NCBI GenBank assembly: GCA_030373145.1
Contig: JAUCZK010000004.1
Location: 1 to 64,000, forward strand
DNA length: 64,000 nt
Direction of reading: 5' to 3'
DNA from: Cyanobium sp. CZS48M
Lineage (GTDB): Bacteria > Cyanobacteriota > Cyanobacteriia > PCC-6307 > Cyanobiaceae
The notes under the pieces were generated by a model. That model did no database searches. It was not told the origin of the DNA and worked only from the letters and a program-made list of their open reading frames with translations. Shown one piece after another: positions 19,109 to 28,321 of this stretch. The position numbers and the translations under genes were made by a program. The stretch's first letter is position 1, and the number at the start of each line of letters is the position of its first letter.

Positions 19109-20328
19109 CGCCGCTCCTGGGCCAGGCGCAGACCGCTGGCCATCCAGCGGCTGGCGGGCGGAAAGAAGTTGCGGTAGCTGGGCCGGCTGTGGCCGGGCGG
19201 GGTGAAGTCGCTGCCGCCGCGCAACACCATCTGGGAGCTCATGAATTTGCCGTTGTATTCACCCACCGCGCCGGCGGCAGGCGCGAAGCCCGGATAGGGA
19301 CGGTAGGCGCTGGCGGTCCACTGCCAGACCTGACCCTCCAGCTCCCTGAGGGCGGGATGGCCCCCTCGGGCGGCTGTCTCCCACTCGGCTTCGGTGGGCA
19401 GGCGGGCACCGGCCCAGCGGGCGTAGGCGTCGGCTTCGAACCAGCTCAGGTGCCGCACCGGCGCCTGCGGCTGCAACGGGCGTCTCCCCTGCAGGCTGAA
19501 CTCCCAGTTCCAGCCTTCGCCCTCAGAGCCGCGCCAGTAACGGGGTGCCCGCCAGCCGCGCTGCTGCACCAGGGCCCAGCCTTCGCTCATCCACAGCTCG
19601 GGCCGGCGGTAGCCCCCAGCGGCGATGAAGGCCGCGAACTCCCCATTGCGCACCAGCCGGCTGGCGATCCCGTGGGGCTCCAGCCAGTGACGGTGCCGTG
19701 GCGCCTCGTTGTCGAAGTGGAAGCCGCCTTCGGGGTCGGCTCCGATCTCCACCAGACCACCCGGATGCTCGATCCACTGCAGGGGTTCAGGCTCTTCGGC
19801 GGGGCTGGCGGCGGGCTGGCGGTAGGCGGGCTCCAGCGGGTTACGGCTGAAGCCATCGAGCAGGTCCATCAGCAGCAGCTCCTGGTGCTGCTGCTCGTGC
19901 TGCAGACCCAGTTCCAGCAGCGCCAGCACCGGCGCCGCCGTGGCCTGGGGCTGATCGACCAGTCGCTCCAGCAGCTGCTCCAGCCCGCCGTCCACCTGCC
20001 GCCGCCAGGCCATCACCTCCCGCATCGGTGGACGGGAAAGCAGCCCCCGCTGGGGGCGGGGATGGCGCTCGCCGATGGCGTCGTAATAGGAATTGAACAG
20101 AAAGCCCCAGCGGCTGTCGGCGGGCCGATGACCCGACAGGTGGGGCAGCAGCAGGAACGTCTCGAAGAACCAGGTGGTGTGGCCGAGATGCCACTTGGGC
20201 GGGCTGGCGTCGGCCATGCCCTGCAGGCAGAGGTCTTCCGGTTCGAGATCGGCCACCAGCTCTTCGCTGCGCTGGCGGATCGCCCGCAGCCGCTCCAGCA
20301 GGGCCGCGCTGGGAGCCGCGGAAGCCAT
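19105..20328 (-). CDS. egtB: EgtB, hercynine oxygenase (sulfoxide synthase)
   Basis: EgtB is a non-haem iron enzyme that joins hercynine to a cysteine-type thiol with oxygen. The 407-residue protein has an N-terminal DinB-like domain with 'WHLGHTTWFFETF' (His47, His50) and the H-x3-H-x-E iron motif at His144/His148/Glu150, then a C-terminal sulfatase-modifying-factor domain ending 'YRNFFPPASRWMASGLRLA'. Whether the thiol donor is cysteine or gamma-glutamylcysteine cannot be read from sequence. No egtC or egtE homologue is obvious nearby. It is first in the operon and divergent from the cysteine synthase gene over 101 bp. Confidence 0.93.
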   Translation of the reverse strand: MASAAPSAALLERLRAIRQRSEELVADLEPEDLCLQGMADASPPKWHLGHTTWFFETFLLLPHLSGHRPADSRWGFLFNSYYDAIGERHPRPQRGLLSRPPMREVMAWRRQVDGGLEQLLERLVDQPQATAAPVLALLELGLQHEQQHQELLLMDLLDGFSRNPLEPAYRQPAASPAEEPEPLQWIEHPGGLVEIGADPEGGFHFDNEAPRHRHWLEPHGIASRLVRNGEFAAFIAAGGYRRPELWMSEGWALVQQRGWRAPRYWRGSEGEGWNWEFSLQGRRPLQPQAPVRHLSWFEADAYARWAGARLPTEAEWETAARGGHPALRELEGQVWQWTASAYRPYPGFAPAAGAVGEYNGKFMSSQMVLRGGSDFTPPGHSRPSYRNFFPPASRWMASGLRLAQERR

Positions 20329-20429
20329 GGGATCGGGGACGAGCTGGGAGGGAGCCTAGTGGGGATATGTGAGAGCGGCTGACCCCCTTACGATCGGCCA
20401 CAGCTAACCGTTGTTACAAAGCCGCTGCC

Positions 20430-21455
20430 ATGGGCATCCGCCAGGGATCCTGCACCCAGGCAGGCATCAGCCAGGGTTTTGTCGAAGCCGTCGGCAACAC
20501 CCCACTGATCCGCCTGCGCCTGCTCAGCGATCTGACCGGCTGCGAGATCCTCGGCAAGGCCGAGTTCATGAACCCGGGCGGCTCGGTCAAAGACCGCGCG
20601 GCCCTCGGCATCCTGCTGGAGGCCGAGGAGTCGGGCGCCCTGCAGCCGGGCGGCACCGTGGTGGAGGGCACGGCGGGCAACACCGGCATCGGCCTCACCC
20701 ACCTCTGCAATGCCCGCGGCTACCGCAGTTTGATCGTCATCCCCGACACCCAGTCGGCGGAGAAGATCGGCCTGCTGCGCAGTCTCGGCGCTGAGGTGCG
20801 CACCGTGCCGGCGGTGCCCTACCGGGACCCCAACAACTACGTGAAGCTCTCGGGCCGCATCGCTGCTGAAACCCCCGGCGCCATCTGGGCCAATCAGTTC
20901 GACAACCTGGCGAACCGCCGCGCCCACTACGCCACCACCGGCCCTGAGATCTGGGAGCAGACCGGCGGCCGCATCGACGCCTGGGTGTCGGCCACCGGCA
21001 CCGGCGGCACCTACGCCGGCGTGGCCCTGTTCCTCAAGGAGCGCTCGGAGCGGGTGCGCTGCGTGCTGGCCGATCCCCACGGCAGCGCTCTCCATGCCTG
21101 GGCCACCGGTGCCGGGCTGCAGTCCGAGGGCCGCTCGATCACCGAGGGCATCGGCAACAGCCGTGTCACCGCCAACCTCGAAGGAGCGCCGATCGACGAT
21201 GCGGTGCGCATCGACGACCAGAGCGCCCTGGACACCATCTATCAGCTGCTCTGGCGCGAAGGTCTGTTCATGGGCGGCTCGGTGGGCATCAACGTGGCGG
21301 CGGCGGTGGAAACGGCCCGCCGGCTCGGTCCCGGCCACACGATCGTGACGGTGCTCTGCGACAGCGGGGATCGCTACCGCTCCCGCCTTTACGACGCCGA
21401 CTGGCTCGCCTCGCGCGGACTCAGCCAGCCCCGCCGCGAGCGGGTTCAGGCCTGA
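20430..21455 (+). CDS. cysK: Cysteine synthase family PLP enzyme
   Basis: A 341-residue fold-type II PLP enzyme that makes cysteine from O-acetylserine and sulfide, by family. PLP Lys54 sits in 'NPGGSVKDRAA', the phosphate/substrate loop in 'EGTAGNTGIGLTH', and 'SATGTGGTYAGVA' binds the PLP phosphate. The C-terminus is longer than in E. coli CysM. It is transcribed divergently from egtB, so it may supply cysteine for ergothioneine. It starts a chain of overlapping genes; the next begins in its stop codon (TGATG). Confidence 0.88.
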   Translation: MGIRQGSCTQAGISQGFVEAVGNTPLIRLRLLSDLTGCEILGKAEFMNPGGSVKDRAALGILLEAEESGALQPGGTVVEGTAGNTGIGLTHLCNARGYRSLIVIPDTQSAEKIGLLRSLGAEVRTVPAVPYRDPNNYVKLSGRIAAETPGAIWANQFDNLANRRAHYATTGPEIWEQTGGRIDAWVSATGTGGTYAGVALFLKERSERVRCVLADPHGSALHAWATGAGLQSEGRSITEGIGNSRVTANLEGAPIDDAVRIDDQSALDTIYQLLWREGLFMGGSVGINVAAAVETARRLGPGHTIVTVLCDSGDRYRSRLYDADWLASRGLSQPRRERVQA

Positions 21456-23503
21456 TGGATCCCGCCCAGGTCGCTGAGCCAGGTCTGCTGATCGCCGATC
21501 GCTACCGCCTGGAGGCGGAGCTGAGCCGCAGCCCCCAGGGGGTGCTCTGGCGCGCCAGCGATCAGCTGGCCGGCGGGGCGCTGATGGCCCTGCGCCAGCT
21601 GGGCCCCGAGCAGGATCAGCAGCACTGGCGCCAGCTCTGGAGCCGCCTGCAGGGGGTGCTCCATCCCCAGATCCCCCGCATCGGTGAGGCCATTCCCCGC
21701 GGTGAGGAGCTCTGGCTGGTGCGCGAGTGGCAGGGGGGACCCACGTACCAGGAGCTGCTGACGGCGCGGCGGGAGCGGCAGCTGGTGTTTGGGTCGGGGG
21801 AGGTGCTGCTGTTGGTGCGCCAGCTGTTGCCGGTGCTGGCTGCGCTCCATGGCCAGGACCTGGTGCATGGCGATCTCAGCCCAGCCAACCTGCTGCGCCG
21901 CGACCGCGACGGCCTGCCAGTGCTGCTGGATTTCGGCCTGGTGCGTGATGGGTCCGGCGAGGCTGAGGCGGGCGGGGCCACCCCGGGCTACGCGCCGGCG
22001 GAGCTGGGCCGGGGTGAGCCCGTGCAGCCCTGGATGGATCTGCACGCCCTCGGGGTGGTGGCCCTGGTGCTGCTCACGGGGGAGCAGCCGGCGGCCCTGC
22101 TCGATCCCACCACCCTCGCCTGGAGCTGGCCTGCCGCCGACCAGCTCGAACCAGCCCTGCGGGCGCCGCTGGAGCGTTTGCTCAGCTCCGATGCCGACCA
22201 GCGCTTCAGCACGGCCTCCCAGGCGCTGGATGCTTTTCAGCAGCTGCCGATGCCCGAGAGCCTCGGCCCCGTGCCCCGTGCCGACCGCACCGTCGTGCTG
22301 GTGCCACCGTCTGTGCCGTCAACCGCGCTGGCCGAGGCACCGCCGCCTCCGCCCGCATCGTCGCCTGCGTCGCCTGAACCACCCTCTCCAGTTCCCCCGC
22401 CGCCTGCCGCTGTTCTGCGCAGCCGCCAGCAGGTCAAGGAGGAGGCTGTGGAAGATCGCCTCTGGCCGGTGGTGATCGCCCTGGTGATCTCGGCGGTGGT
22501 GGGCATCACCCTGGGCTGGTGGTTGCTCGGCCGCGGCAAAATCCCCAGGGAGGAGGCCCGGGAATCCCCCCAGCGCCCGCTCACCGCCAGCCTGCCGCCC
22601 GCTGAAGTGGATCAGCGCCAGGAGCTGCTCAACCGCCTGCGCGCCCTGCAGGTGGACCGTGGCTGGTTCCTCAACCTGGTGGATGCCAACTTGATGGCCC
22701 AGTTCCCCGAGCGGGGCGGTCGCCTGCCCAGCGATTCGCTTCAGGATTCCCCCCTGCGCAAGGTCTGGAATGAACTGTCCGAGGAATGGCTGGCGCGGGT
22801 GGAGCAGTTGCCGATCGGCGTGCGCCGCAAGCTCGGCAGTTTCAGCGGCTCCGACTGGGAGAGCCAGCAGCGGCGGCTGGCCGCCCAGGGCCTGAGTGCC
22901 CCGGTGTTGCGTCAGTTGGTTTCCGGCAATGCCCAAGCCCTGCTGCCGGGCCGCACCAGCATGGACATCCCCCCCGAGCCCTTCCGCCAGCTCTGGTACG
23001 CCGCCGCCCAGCAGACCCTGGAGAGCCTGCGGGTGGAGTCGATCCTGGCCACTCCCGGTCAGGCGCGGGTGCAGTCGGCGGAACTGGAGGCCAACGGGGC
23101 TCGGGTGTTCCCGATCCGCATCCCCAGGGGTCACCAGCTGGTGCTGGGGGTCAATGGATCGCCGCTGATGCAGATGAGCATCTTCGACGCCCAGGGCCAG
23201 GTGCTGGAGCCCAAGGGTCCCCTGCGGGTGGTGAGCCTGGGGGCGGTGGCCGGCGATCAGGTCCAGCTGCTGATCAGCAATGAGGGGGTGGCCCCTGCCT
23301 ACATCACCCTGTCGCTGCGGGCTGATCCGCCGCCGCGTGCGCCCAGACCGCCTGAGCAGGTTGAGGGTGCTGAGCCGGGGAGTCAGGAGGAGGAGGCACC
23401 GCGCCCGCAGCCGTCCACTCCCGCCACCCCTGAGGTCGACCAGCGCCCGCCCCAGCCCCAGGCGCCGGCGGCTCCCGAGGGCAGCTCGCCCCAGACCCGT
23501 TGA
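21455..23503 (+). CDS. Atypical membrane-anchored Ser/Thr protein kinase-like protein
   Basis: The 682-residue protein has an N-terminal kinase fold (about 14-265), a Pro-rich linker, one transmembrane helix (about 336-357) and a 320-residue C-terminal part that would be periplasmic. The catalytic loop reads '[11 protein letters not shown]' (HGD, Asp140, Asn145) and the Mg-binding motif is 'LLDFGLV' (Asp159), but the Gly-rich loop is degenerate ('SRSPQGV') and the invariant VAIK Lys is Arg47. It may be a weak or non-canonical kinase, or a pseudokinase sensor. The C-terminal part carries a WFLNLVDAN-type conserved block I do not recognise. It overlaps cysK by 1 nt and queC by 4 nt. Confidence 0.75.
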   Translation: MDPAQVAEPGLLIADRYRLEAELSRSPQGVLWRASDQLAGGALMALRQLGPEQDQQHWRQLWSRLQGVLHPQIPRIGEAIPRGEELWLVREWQGGPTYQELLTARRERQLVFGSGEVLLLVRQLLPVLAALHGQDLVHGDLSPANLLRRDRDGLPVLLDFGLVRDGSGEAEAGGATPGYAPAELGRGEPVQPWMDLHALGVVALVLLTGEQPAALLDPTTLAWSWPAADQLEPALRAPLERLLSSDADQRFSTASQALDAFQQLPMPESLGPVPRADRTVVLVPPSVPSTALAEAPPPPPASSPASPEPPSPVPPPPAAVLRSRQQVKEEAVEDRLWPVVIALVISAVVGITLGWWLLGRGKIPREEARESPQRPLTASLPPAEVDQRQELLNRLRALQVDRGWFLNLVDANLMAQFPERGGRLPSDSLQDSPLRKVWNELSEEWLARVEQLPIGVRRKLGSFSGSDWESQQRRLAAQGLSAPVLRQLVSGNAQALLPGRTSMDIPPEPFRQLWYAAAQQTLESLRVESILATPGQARVQSAELEANGARVFPIRIPRGHQLVLGVNGSPLMQMSIFDAQGQVLEPKGPLRVVSLGAVAGDQVQLLISNEGVAPAYITLSLRADPPPRAPRPPEQVEGAEPGSQEEEAPRPQPSTPATPEVDQRPPQPQAPAAPEGSSPQTR

Positions 23504-24201
23504 CCGCCGCCACCCCCCTGCCCTCCGCTCCGCTGGCCGTGGCCCTGCTCTCCGGCGGCCTTGATTCGGCCACGGCCGCGGCCCTGGCGATCGAAGCGGG
23601 GTATCAGCTGATCGGCCTCTCCTTCGACTACGGCCAGCGCCACCGCCAGGAACTGGAGGCCGCGGCCCATCTCGCCTCTCATCTGGGTCTGATCGAGCAC
23701 CACACCATCGCTGTGAACCTGGCCGCCTGGGGCGGCTCGGCCCTCACCGACGCCGGCATCGCCCTGCCGCAGGCGGGGGTGGTGGAGGGGGTGATCCCTC
23801 CCACCTATGTGCCGGGCCGCAACACGGTGTTCATCTCCCTTGGCCTCAGCCTGGCCGAGGCCAAGGGGGCCTCCCGGCTGGTGCTGGGGGTGAATGCAGT
23901 GGATTACTCGGGTTATCCCGATTGCCGCCCCGACTATCTCGCCGCATTCCAGAGCCTGGCCGACCTGGCCAGCAAGGCCGGCCGGGAGGGCCAGGGGGCC
24001 CAGCTCTGGGCGCCGCTACTGAGCTGGAGCAAGACCCGGATCGTCGAGGAGGCCCTGCGCCTGCGCCTGCCGATCGAGCGCACCTGGAGCTGCTATGCCG
24101 GCGGGGCCGTCCCCTGCGGCCGCTGCGACAGCTGCCGCATCCGCGATGCCGCCCTGCGGGACGCTGGGCATCCCGAGCTGGCCAGCCCCGGACCTGGATG
24201 A
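23500..24201 (+). CDS. queC: 7-cyano-7-deazaguanine synthase QueC
   Basis: QueC converts 7-carboxy-7-deazaguanine to preQ0 with ATP and ammonia, on the queuosine pathway. The 233-residue protein has the PP-loop 'SGGLDS' (18-23), '[11 protein letters not shown]', '[10 protein letters not shown]' and a zinc site with Cys198, Cys206, Cys209 and Cys212. The start is a TTG at 23500 that overlaps the kinase stop (TTGA), giving a family-like N-terminus. No preQ1 riboswitch is present, consistent with expression from the upstream operon. Confidence 0.95.
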   Translation: MTAATPLPSAPLAVALLSGGLDSATAAALAIEAGYQLIGLSFDYGQRHRQELEAAAHLASHLGLIEHHTIAVNLAAWGGSALTDAGIALPQAGVVEGVIPPTYVPGRNTVFISLGLSLAEAKGASRLVLGVNAVDYSGYPDCRPDYLAAFQSLADLASKAGREGQGAQLWAPLLSWSKTRIVEEALRLRLPIERTWSCYAGGAVPCGRCDSCRIRDAALRDAGHPELASPGPG

Positions 24202-25547
24202 GCCGGGAGAGACTGATCTGGCCCCTGCCCTGGCGGGAGCCCTGGCCCCTGGTGAACTGGCTGGCCGAGCGGCTTGGTCTGGAGGGTCTGGTCTGGCTCG
24301 ACGGGGATGGCACGGCCCTGGGACGCCGCTCAACCCTGGCCCTGGATCCCCTGGAGCTGGTGGAGTGCCGGGGCCTGCCGTCAGAGGCCGGGGCCAGCGA
24401 TCCCTTCGTGGCGATGCGGGATCTGCTGGAGGGGGGTGGGGCCTGGCTGGGCTGGCTGGGTTATGAGGCGGGAGGCTGGGTGGAGCCTGGTGCCCACTGG
24501 CGCTCAGCGGATACAGCCAGCCTCTGGGCCGCTCGCTACGACCCTCTGCTGCACTTCGATCTGCTGGAGCGGCGTTGTTGGCTGGAGGGAGACGACCGGC
24601 GGCGGCTGGGGGCGATGGCGGCCCTGATCGAATCATCTCCTGAAGATCCGGGGCCGCAGCAGGGGCCACGGCCCAGCGCAGGAGCAGCAGCTTCCGCTGG
24701 CCTGACGCCCGGTGAATGGCGCTGGCACACCACCCCTGAAGTCTTCGCCGGCCAGGTGGCGGCCCTGCGGGAGTGGATCGCCGCGGGGGACCTGTTCCAG
24801 GCCAATCTCAGCGCCTGCCGCGAGCTGCTGCTGCCGCAGCCGGTGTCACCCCTGGAGCTCTACGGCCGGCTGAGGCGTCACTGCCCGGCTCCGTTTGCTG
24901 GTGTGGCGATCGCCTCGCTCGCTGAGGAGGGCGAGGCGGTGCTCTCCGCGTCGCCGGAGCGCTTTCTGCGCCTGCAGGGCGATGGCCGGGTGGAGACCCG
25001 CCCGATCAAGGGCACCCGGCCCCGCCACTCCAGCGCCGCCGCCGATGCCGCCGCCGCCGCCGAGCTGATCACCAGCGCCAAGGACCGGGCCGAGAATGTG
25101 ATGATCGTGGATCTGTTGCGCAACGATCTGGGCCGGGTCTGCCGCAGCGGCTCGATTGTTGTGCCGCAGCTGCTGGGGCTGGAGAGCTACCGCCAGGTGC
25201 ACCACCTCACCTCGGTGGTGGAGGGGGTGCTGCGCCCGCAGGCTGATCTGGTGGATCTGCTGCGGGCCTGCTGGCCGGGGGGCTCGATCACCGGTGCCCC
25301 GAAAGTGCGCGCCTGTCAGCGGCTGGCGGCCCTGGAGCCCGTGCCCCGCGGGCCCTACTGCGGCTCGCTGTTCCTGCTCGACGCCGATGGTGGCTTCGAC
25401 AGCAACATCCTGATCCGCAGCCTGATGCTCAGGGGCCGACGCCTGCGCGCCCATGCCGGCTGCGGCATCGTCGCCGATTCCAGCCCCGCCGCCGAGGCCG
25501 AGGAACTGGCCTGGAAACTGAATCCCCTGCTGGAGGCCCTGGCCTGA
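24198..25547 (+). CDS. pabB: Aminodeoxychorismate synthase component I
   Basis: A 449-residue chorismate-utilising enzyme. The 'RPIKGTRPR' motif carries Lys271, the Lys that distinguishes PabB (PIKGT) from anthranilate synthase TrpE (PIAGT); '[11 protein letters not shown]' and '[13 protein letters not shown]' are further family signatures. With a glutaminase subunit it makes 4-amino-4-deoxychorismate for folate. No pabA is seen here; TrpG may serve. ATG 24198 overlaps the queC stop (ATGA); the open frame further upstream is a shadow of queC. Confidence 0.93.
   Translation: MSRERLIWPLPWREPWPLVNWLAERLGLEGLVWLDGDGTALGRRSTLALDPLELVECRGLPSEAGASDPFVAMRDLLEGGGAWLGWLGYEAGGWVEPGAHWRSADTASLWAARYDPLLHFDLLERRCWLEGDDRRRLGAMAALIESSPEDPGPQQGPRPSAGAAASAGLTPGEWRWHTTPEVFAGQVAALREWIAAGDLFQANLSACRELLLPQPVSPLELYGRLRRHCPAPFAGVAIASLAEEGEAVLSASPERFLRLQGDGRVETRPIKGTRPRHSSAAADAAAAAELITSAKDRAENVMIVDLLRNDLGRVCRSGSIVVPQLLGLESYRQVHHLTSVVEGVLRPQADLVDLLRACWPGGSITGAPKVRACQRLAALEPVPRGPYCGSLFLLDADGGFDSNILIRSLMLRGRRLRAHAGCGIVADSSPAAEAEELAWKLNPLLEALA
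25532..25546 (+). promoter_or_regulatory. Ribosome binding site and CTG start of pabC
   Basis: GGAGG at 25532-25536 is followed after 7 nt by CTG 25544-25546, which overlaps the pabB stop as CTGA. No in-frame ATG, GTG or TTG exists between the pabB stop and GTG 25610, while family-like sequence ('IAWIDGPQGG') begins right after the CTG. This combination decides the start. Confidence 0.6.
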
Positions 25548-26362
25548 ACGCGATCGCCTGGATCGACGGCCCGCAAGGGGGCTGCTGGGGTGACCCCGCC
25601 AGCCTGGCGGTGCCGCTCTCGGACCGGGGCCTGAATCTGGCCGATGGCCTGTTTGAAACGGTGCTGGTGGAGGGGGGGCGCTCGCAGTTGCTGGCGCAGC
25701 ACCTTCAGCGCTGGCGGCGGGGGGCGGAGGTGCTGGGGCTTGCGCCGCCACCGCCGCTGGAGCGGTTGGTGGCGCTGGCTTTCGGGGCGATCGAGCGCAG
25801 CGGCATCGTCTGCGGGGCCCTGCGCCTCAACTGGAGCCGGGGCGATGGCGGCCGCGGCCTTGAGCCTTCCAGCGGACCTGGCCGCTTCTGGTTGCAGCTC
25901 AGCGCCGCCCGACCTGAGTTCAGCGCGGTTTCGGTGCTGGTCAGCCGACTCGAGCGCCGCAATGCCAGCAGCGTGCTCAGCGGCTGCAAGACCTTCGCCT
26001 ACGGCCCATCGGTGCTGGCGAGACTGGAGGCCCAGCGGGCGGGTCAGCAGGAGGCGCTGTTGGAGAGCACGGCCGGGGGACTTTGCTGCGGCACGGCAGC
26101 CAACCTGCTGGTGCGGCATCCCGGGGGTTGGTGGACCCCGCCGCTCTCCAGCGGCTGCCTGCCGGGGGTGATGCGCGCCCGAGCGCTGGAGCTGGGGTTG
26201 GTTCAGGAGGCGCCGGCGCCGATCGAGGTCTCCCAGTTGCGCCATGGGGCCCTGCTGATCAACAGCCTCGGCTGTCGACCGATCCGGGCCCTTGCCGGTG
26301 AGCTGCTGCCGATCTGGCCGGAGCCGGAGCACCTCTGGCGGGGCTTGCTGGCTGAGGCCTGA
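25544..26362 (+). CDS. pabC: Aminodeoxychorismate lyase (class IV aminotransferase fold)
   Basis: PabC splits aminodeoxychorismate to p-aminobenzoate and pyruvate. The protein (272 residues from the proposed CTG) shows 'SDRGLNLADGLFETV' and the PLP-lysine region 'SGCKTFAYGP' (Lys about 149), then 'ESTAGGLCCGTAANLLV'. With pabB it completes p-aminobenzoate synthesis for folate. An alternative start, GTG 25610, would remove the first beta strand ('WIDG'), so CTG 25544 is preferred. A branched-chain or D-amino-acid aminotransferase role is less likely given the pabB overlap. Confidence 0.85.
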   Translation: MNAIAWIDGPQGGCWGDPASLAVPLSDRGLNLADGLFETVLVEGGRSQLLAQHLQRWRRGAEVLGLAPPPPLERLVALAFGAIERSGIVCGALRLNWSRGDGGRGLEPSSGPGRFWLQLSAARPEFSAVSVLVSRLERRNASSVLSGCKTFAYGPSVLARLEAQRAGQQEALLESTAGGLCCGTAANLLVRHPGGWWTPPLSSGCLPGVMRARALELGLVQEAPAPIEVSQLRHGALLINSLGCRPIRALAGELLPIWPEPEHLWRGLLAEA

Positions 26363-26439
26363 TCCAGTCCAGTGGCCCGATGCCGTGGCGATCGCCGGGG
26401 GCAGTTGTCATACCGTTTAGGCAGCAGTGGGCGAGCAGC

Positions 26440-26928
26440 GTGAGGGTCGAGAGGGCAGCGGTGATCCCGGGGTTGGCGTTGCTGCTGGCGGGGCTTTCGG
26501 CCTGCGGCGGGCCCAAGGAGGTGGCCGTTCAGAACGCCAGGCTGGGGGATGTGTTGGTGGTGGCGGAGGGGACCAGGGTGGAGCTGGCCCAGACCTTCAA
26601 GCCCGGGGTGTCCAACGGCCTCTACAAGGGCGCCGTCCGTCTGCATGGGCCTGGCCAGCCGGCGGAAGGACGCCTGCATGCTCTCAACGCCGTCTGCAGC
26701 ATCAAGGACACGCCCGGCTGGCCCGCCTACGACAACGTTTATGGCTACCCCATCTCGGACGTTGCCGAAGCCGCTCAGCTGAGCAGCAAGAGTCGCTGGC
26801 AGATTCTTTATCACTTTGATGGGCGGATCGAAGCCAGCGGAGGGCTCAAGCCCCAGGCCTGGACAGCCCGTCTCAGGGACAATCTCTGCCGCCGGGGTGA
26901 GTTCGATGACAGCACGGCCCGCCAGTGA
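26440..26928 (+). CDS. Small predicted lipoprotein, unknown function
   Basis: About 162 residues with a signal-like segment 'VIPGLALLLAGLSAC' ending in a lipobox Cys, then a mature domain of about 135 residues with one more Cys ('NAVCSIKD') and 'PAYDNVYGYPISDVAEAA'. I do not recognise the domain. The start is uncertain: GTG 26440 gives a basic N-region and a normal lipoprotein signal; GTG 26461 and ATG 26380 are alternatives. It sits between pabC and the formamidase promoter region. Confidence 0.55.
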   Translation: MRVERAAVIPGLALLLAGLSACGGPKEVAVQNARLGDVLVVAEGTRVELAQTFKPGVSNGLYKGAVRLHGPGQPAEGRLHALNAVCSIKDTPGWPAYDNVYGYPISDVAEAAQLSSKSRWQILYHFDGRIEASGGLKPQAWTARLRDNLCRRGEFDDSTARQ

Positions 26929-26952
26929 GTGGGCCGCAGAGGGCGGGGTCCA

Positions 26953-26994
26953 GTAGCCGATGACACTGCTGCAGTGGGAGGGCTCGCGTTGGAT
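26953..26994 (+). promoter_or_regulatory. Candidate NtcA-type promoter of formamidase
   Basis: GTA-N8-CAC at 26953-26966 has one mismatch to the NtcA consensus GTA-N8-TAC. TTGGAT at 26989-26994 follows after exactly 22 bp as a possible -10 box, placing the transcription start near 27001 and the ATG at 27028. NtcA activates nitrogen-scavenging genes when combined nitrogen is scarce. One-mismatch sites occur often by chance, so this rests on position and spacing. Confidence 0.4.
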
Positions 26995-27027
26995 GTGGGT
27001 GAAAACCGCTGCGATCCCTGCCCCTCG

Positions 27028-28233
27028 ATGCCGAAAACACTGTTCAAGGTTGATCTCACCAAGACGATGGACCAGCAGGAGATGCCGGGCCATAACCGCT
27101 GGCATCCCGACATTCCCGCTGTGGTTTCCGTCAATCCGGGAGATGTGTTCAGGATCGAATGCAAGGACTGGACCGATGGTCAGATCAAGGACAATGACGA
27201 TCCCCAGGACATCGCTGATGTCAATCTGGAAGTTGTTCATGTTCTGAGTGGACCGATCTGGGTGAATGGTGCCCAACCCGGTGACATCCTGGTGGTGGAT
27301 ATCCTCGATGTGGGGGCACTCCAGGGAGATGAATGGGGCTTCACCGGTATCTTCGCCAAGGAGAATGGTGGCGGGTTCCTCACGGATCACTATCCCAAGG
27401 CGGCCAAGGCCATCTGGGATTTCGAGGGGATCTACACCAGCTCCAGGCATATCCCCGGCGTGCGTTTCGCCGGCATCACCCACCCCGGCCTGATCGGTTG
27501 TGCCCCCTCCCATGAGCTGCTGAGGGAATGGAATCGGCGTGAAACCGAGCTGGTGAACACCGCCCCCGACCGCCGCACCTATGGCGCTGGGCTTTCGGGT
27601 AGTGAGCCGGTGCTGGCGGCCCTGCCCAATCCCAACAGCGCCATTCTCGGAACCCTGGCCAGCTCGGAGTTTGAGAGGGTGGCCAATGAGGCGGCCCGCA
27701 CGGTGCCACCCCGGGAGCATGGCGGCAACTGCGACATCAAGAATCTAACCAAGGGCACAAAGATTTATTTCCCCGTCTATGTGGAGGGGGCCAAGCTCTC
27801 AATGGGAGACATCCACTTCTCCCAGGGGGATGGCGAAATCTCTTTCTGTGGCGCGATCGAGATGTCGGGCTACCTCGATCTGCACGTGGAGATCATCAAG
27901 GGTGGCATGGAGAAGTATGGGATGGTCAATCCCATGTTCAAGACCAGCCCCGTCGAGCCTCATTTCACTGATTACCTCGTGTTTGAGGGGATTTCAGTGG
28001 ATGAGTTCTCCGGTAAGCAGTACTACATGGACGTGCACATCGCCTACCGGCGGGCCTGCCTCAATGCCATCGAGTACCTCAAGAAGTTTGGCTACACCGG
28101 TGAGCAGGCCTACCTGCTGCTGAGTTGTGCGCCGGTGGAGGGACGAATCAGTGGCATCGTCGACATTCCCAATGCCTGTTGTACCCTGGCCATCCCAACT
28201 TCGATCTTCGACCAGGATATTCTGCCCTGCTGA
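27028..28233 (+). CDS. fmdA: Formamidase (acetamidase/formamidase family)
   Basis: A 401-residue member of the FmdA_AmdA family, close in length to characterised formamidases, which hydrolyse formamide to formate and ammonia. Diagnostic stretches are 'DLTKTMDQQEMPGHNRWHPD' near the N-terminus, 'WDFEGIYTSSRHIPGVRF', 'REHGGNCDIKNL', 'HFSQGDGEISFCGAIEM' and 'LLSCAPVEGRISGIVD'. ATG 27028 gives the family N-terminus; the frame upstream is not similar. It is followed by a strong terminator-like hairpin and then by an FmdB-type gene, the usual partner of fmdA. Its place next to urea transport genes fits nitrogen scavenging. Confidence 0.92.
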   Translation: MPKTLFKVDLTKTMDQQEMPGHNRWHPDIPAVVSVNPGDVFRIECKDWTDGQIKDNDDPQDIADVNLEVVHVLSGPIWVNGAQPGDILVVDILDVGALQGDEWGFTGIFAKENGGGFLTDHYPKAAKAIWDFEGIYTSSRHIPGVRFAGITHPGLIGCAPSHELLREWNRRETELVNTAPDRRTYGAGLSGSEPVLAALPNPNSAILGTLASSEFERVANEAARTVPPREHGGNCDIKNLTKGTKIYFPVYVEGAKLSMGDIHFSQGDGEISFCGAIEMSGYLDLHVEIIKGGMEKYGMVNPMFKTSPVEPHFTDYLVFEGISVDEFSGKQYYMDVHIAYRRACLNAIEYLKKFGYTGEQAYLLLSCAPVEGRISGIVDIPNACCTLAIPTSIFDQDILPC

Positions 28234-28251
28234 TCAGTAAGGGTGAATCTG

Positions 28252-28277
28252 GGGGGCCTGAGCATCAGGCCCCCTTT
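28252..28277 (+). terminator. Rho-independent-type terminator after formamidase
   Basis: A perfect 10-bp stem (GGGGGCCTGA at 28252-28261 with TCAGGCCCCC at 28265-28274), loop GCA, followed by TTT. It lies 18 nt after the formamidase stop and would separate it, at least partly, from the FmdB-like gene. Confidence 0.75.
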
Positions 28278-28321
28278 GTATTGTGCCGATGCTTTTGCCA
28301 AGATCCCTGTCTTCTCCCACC

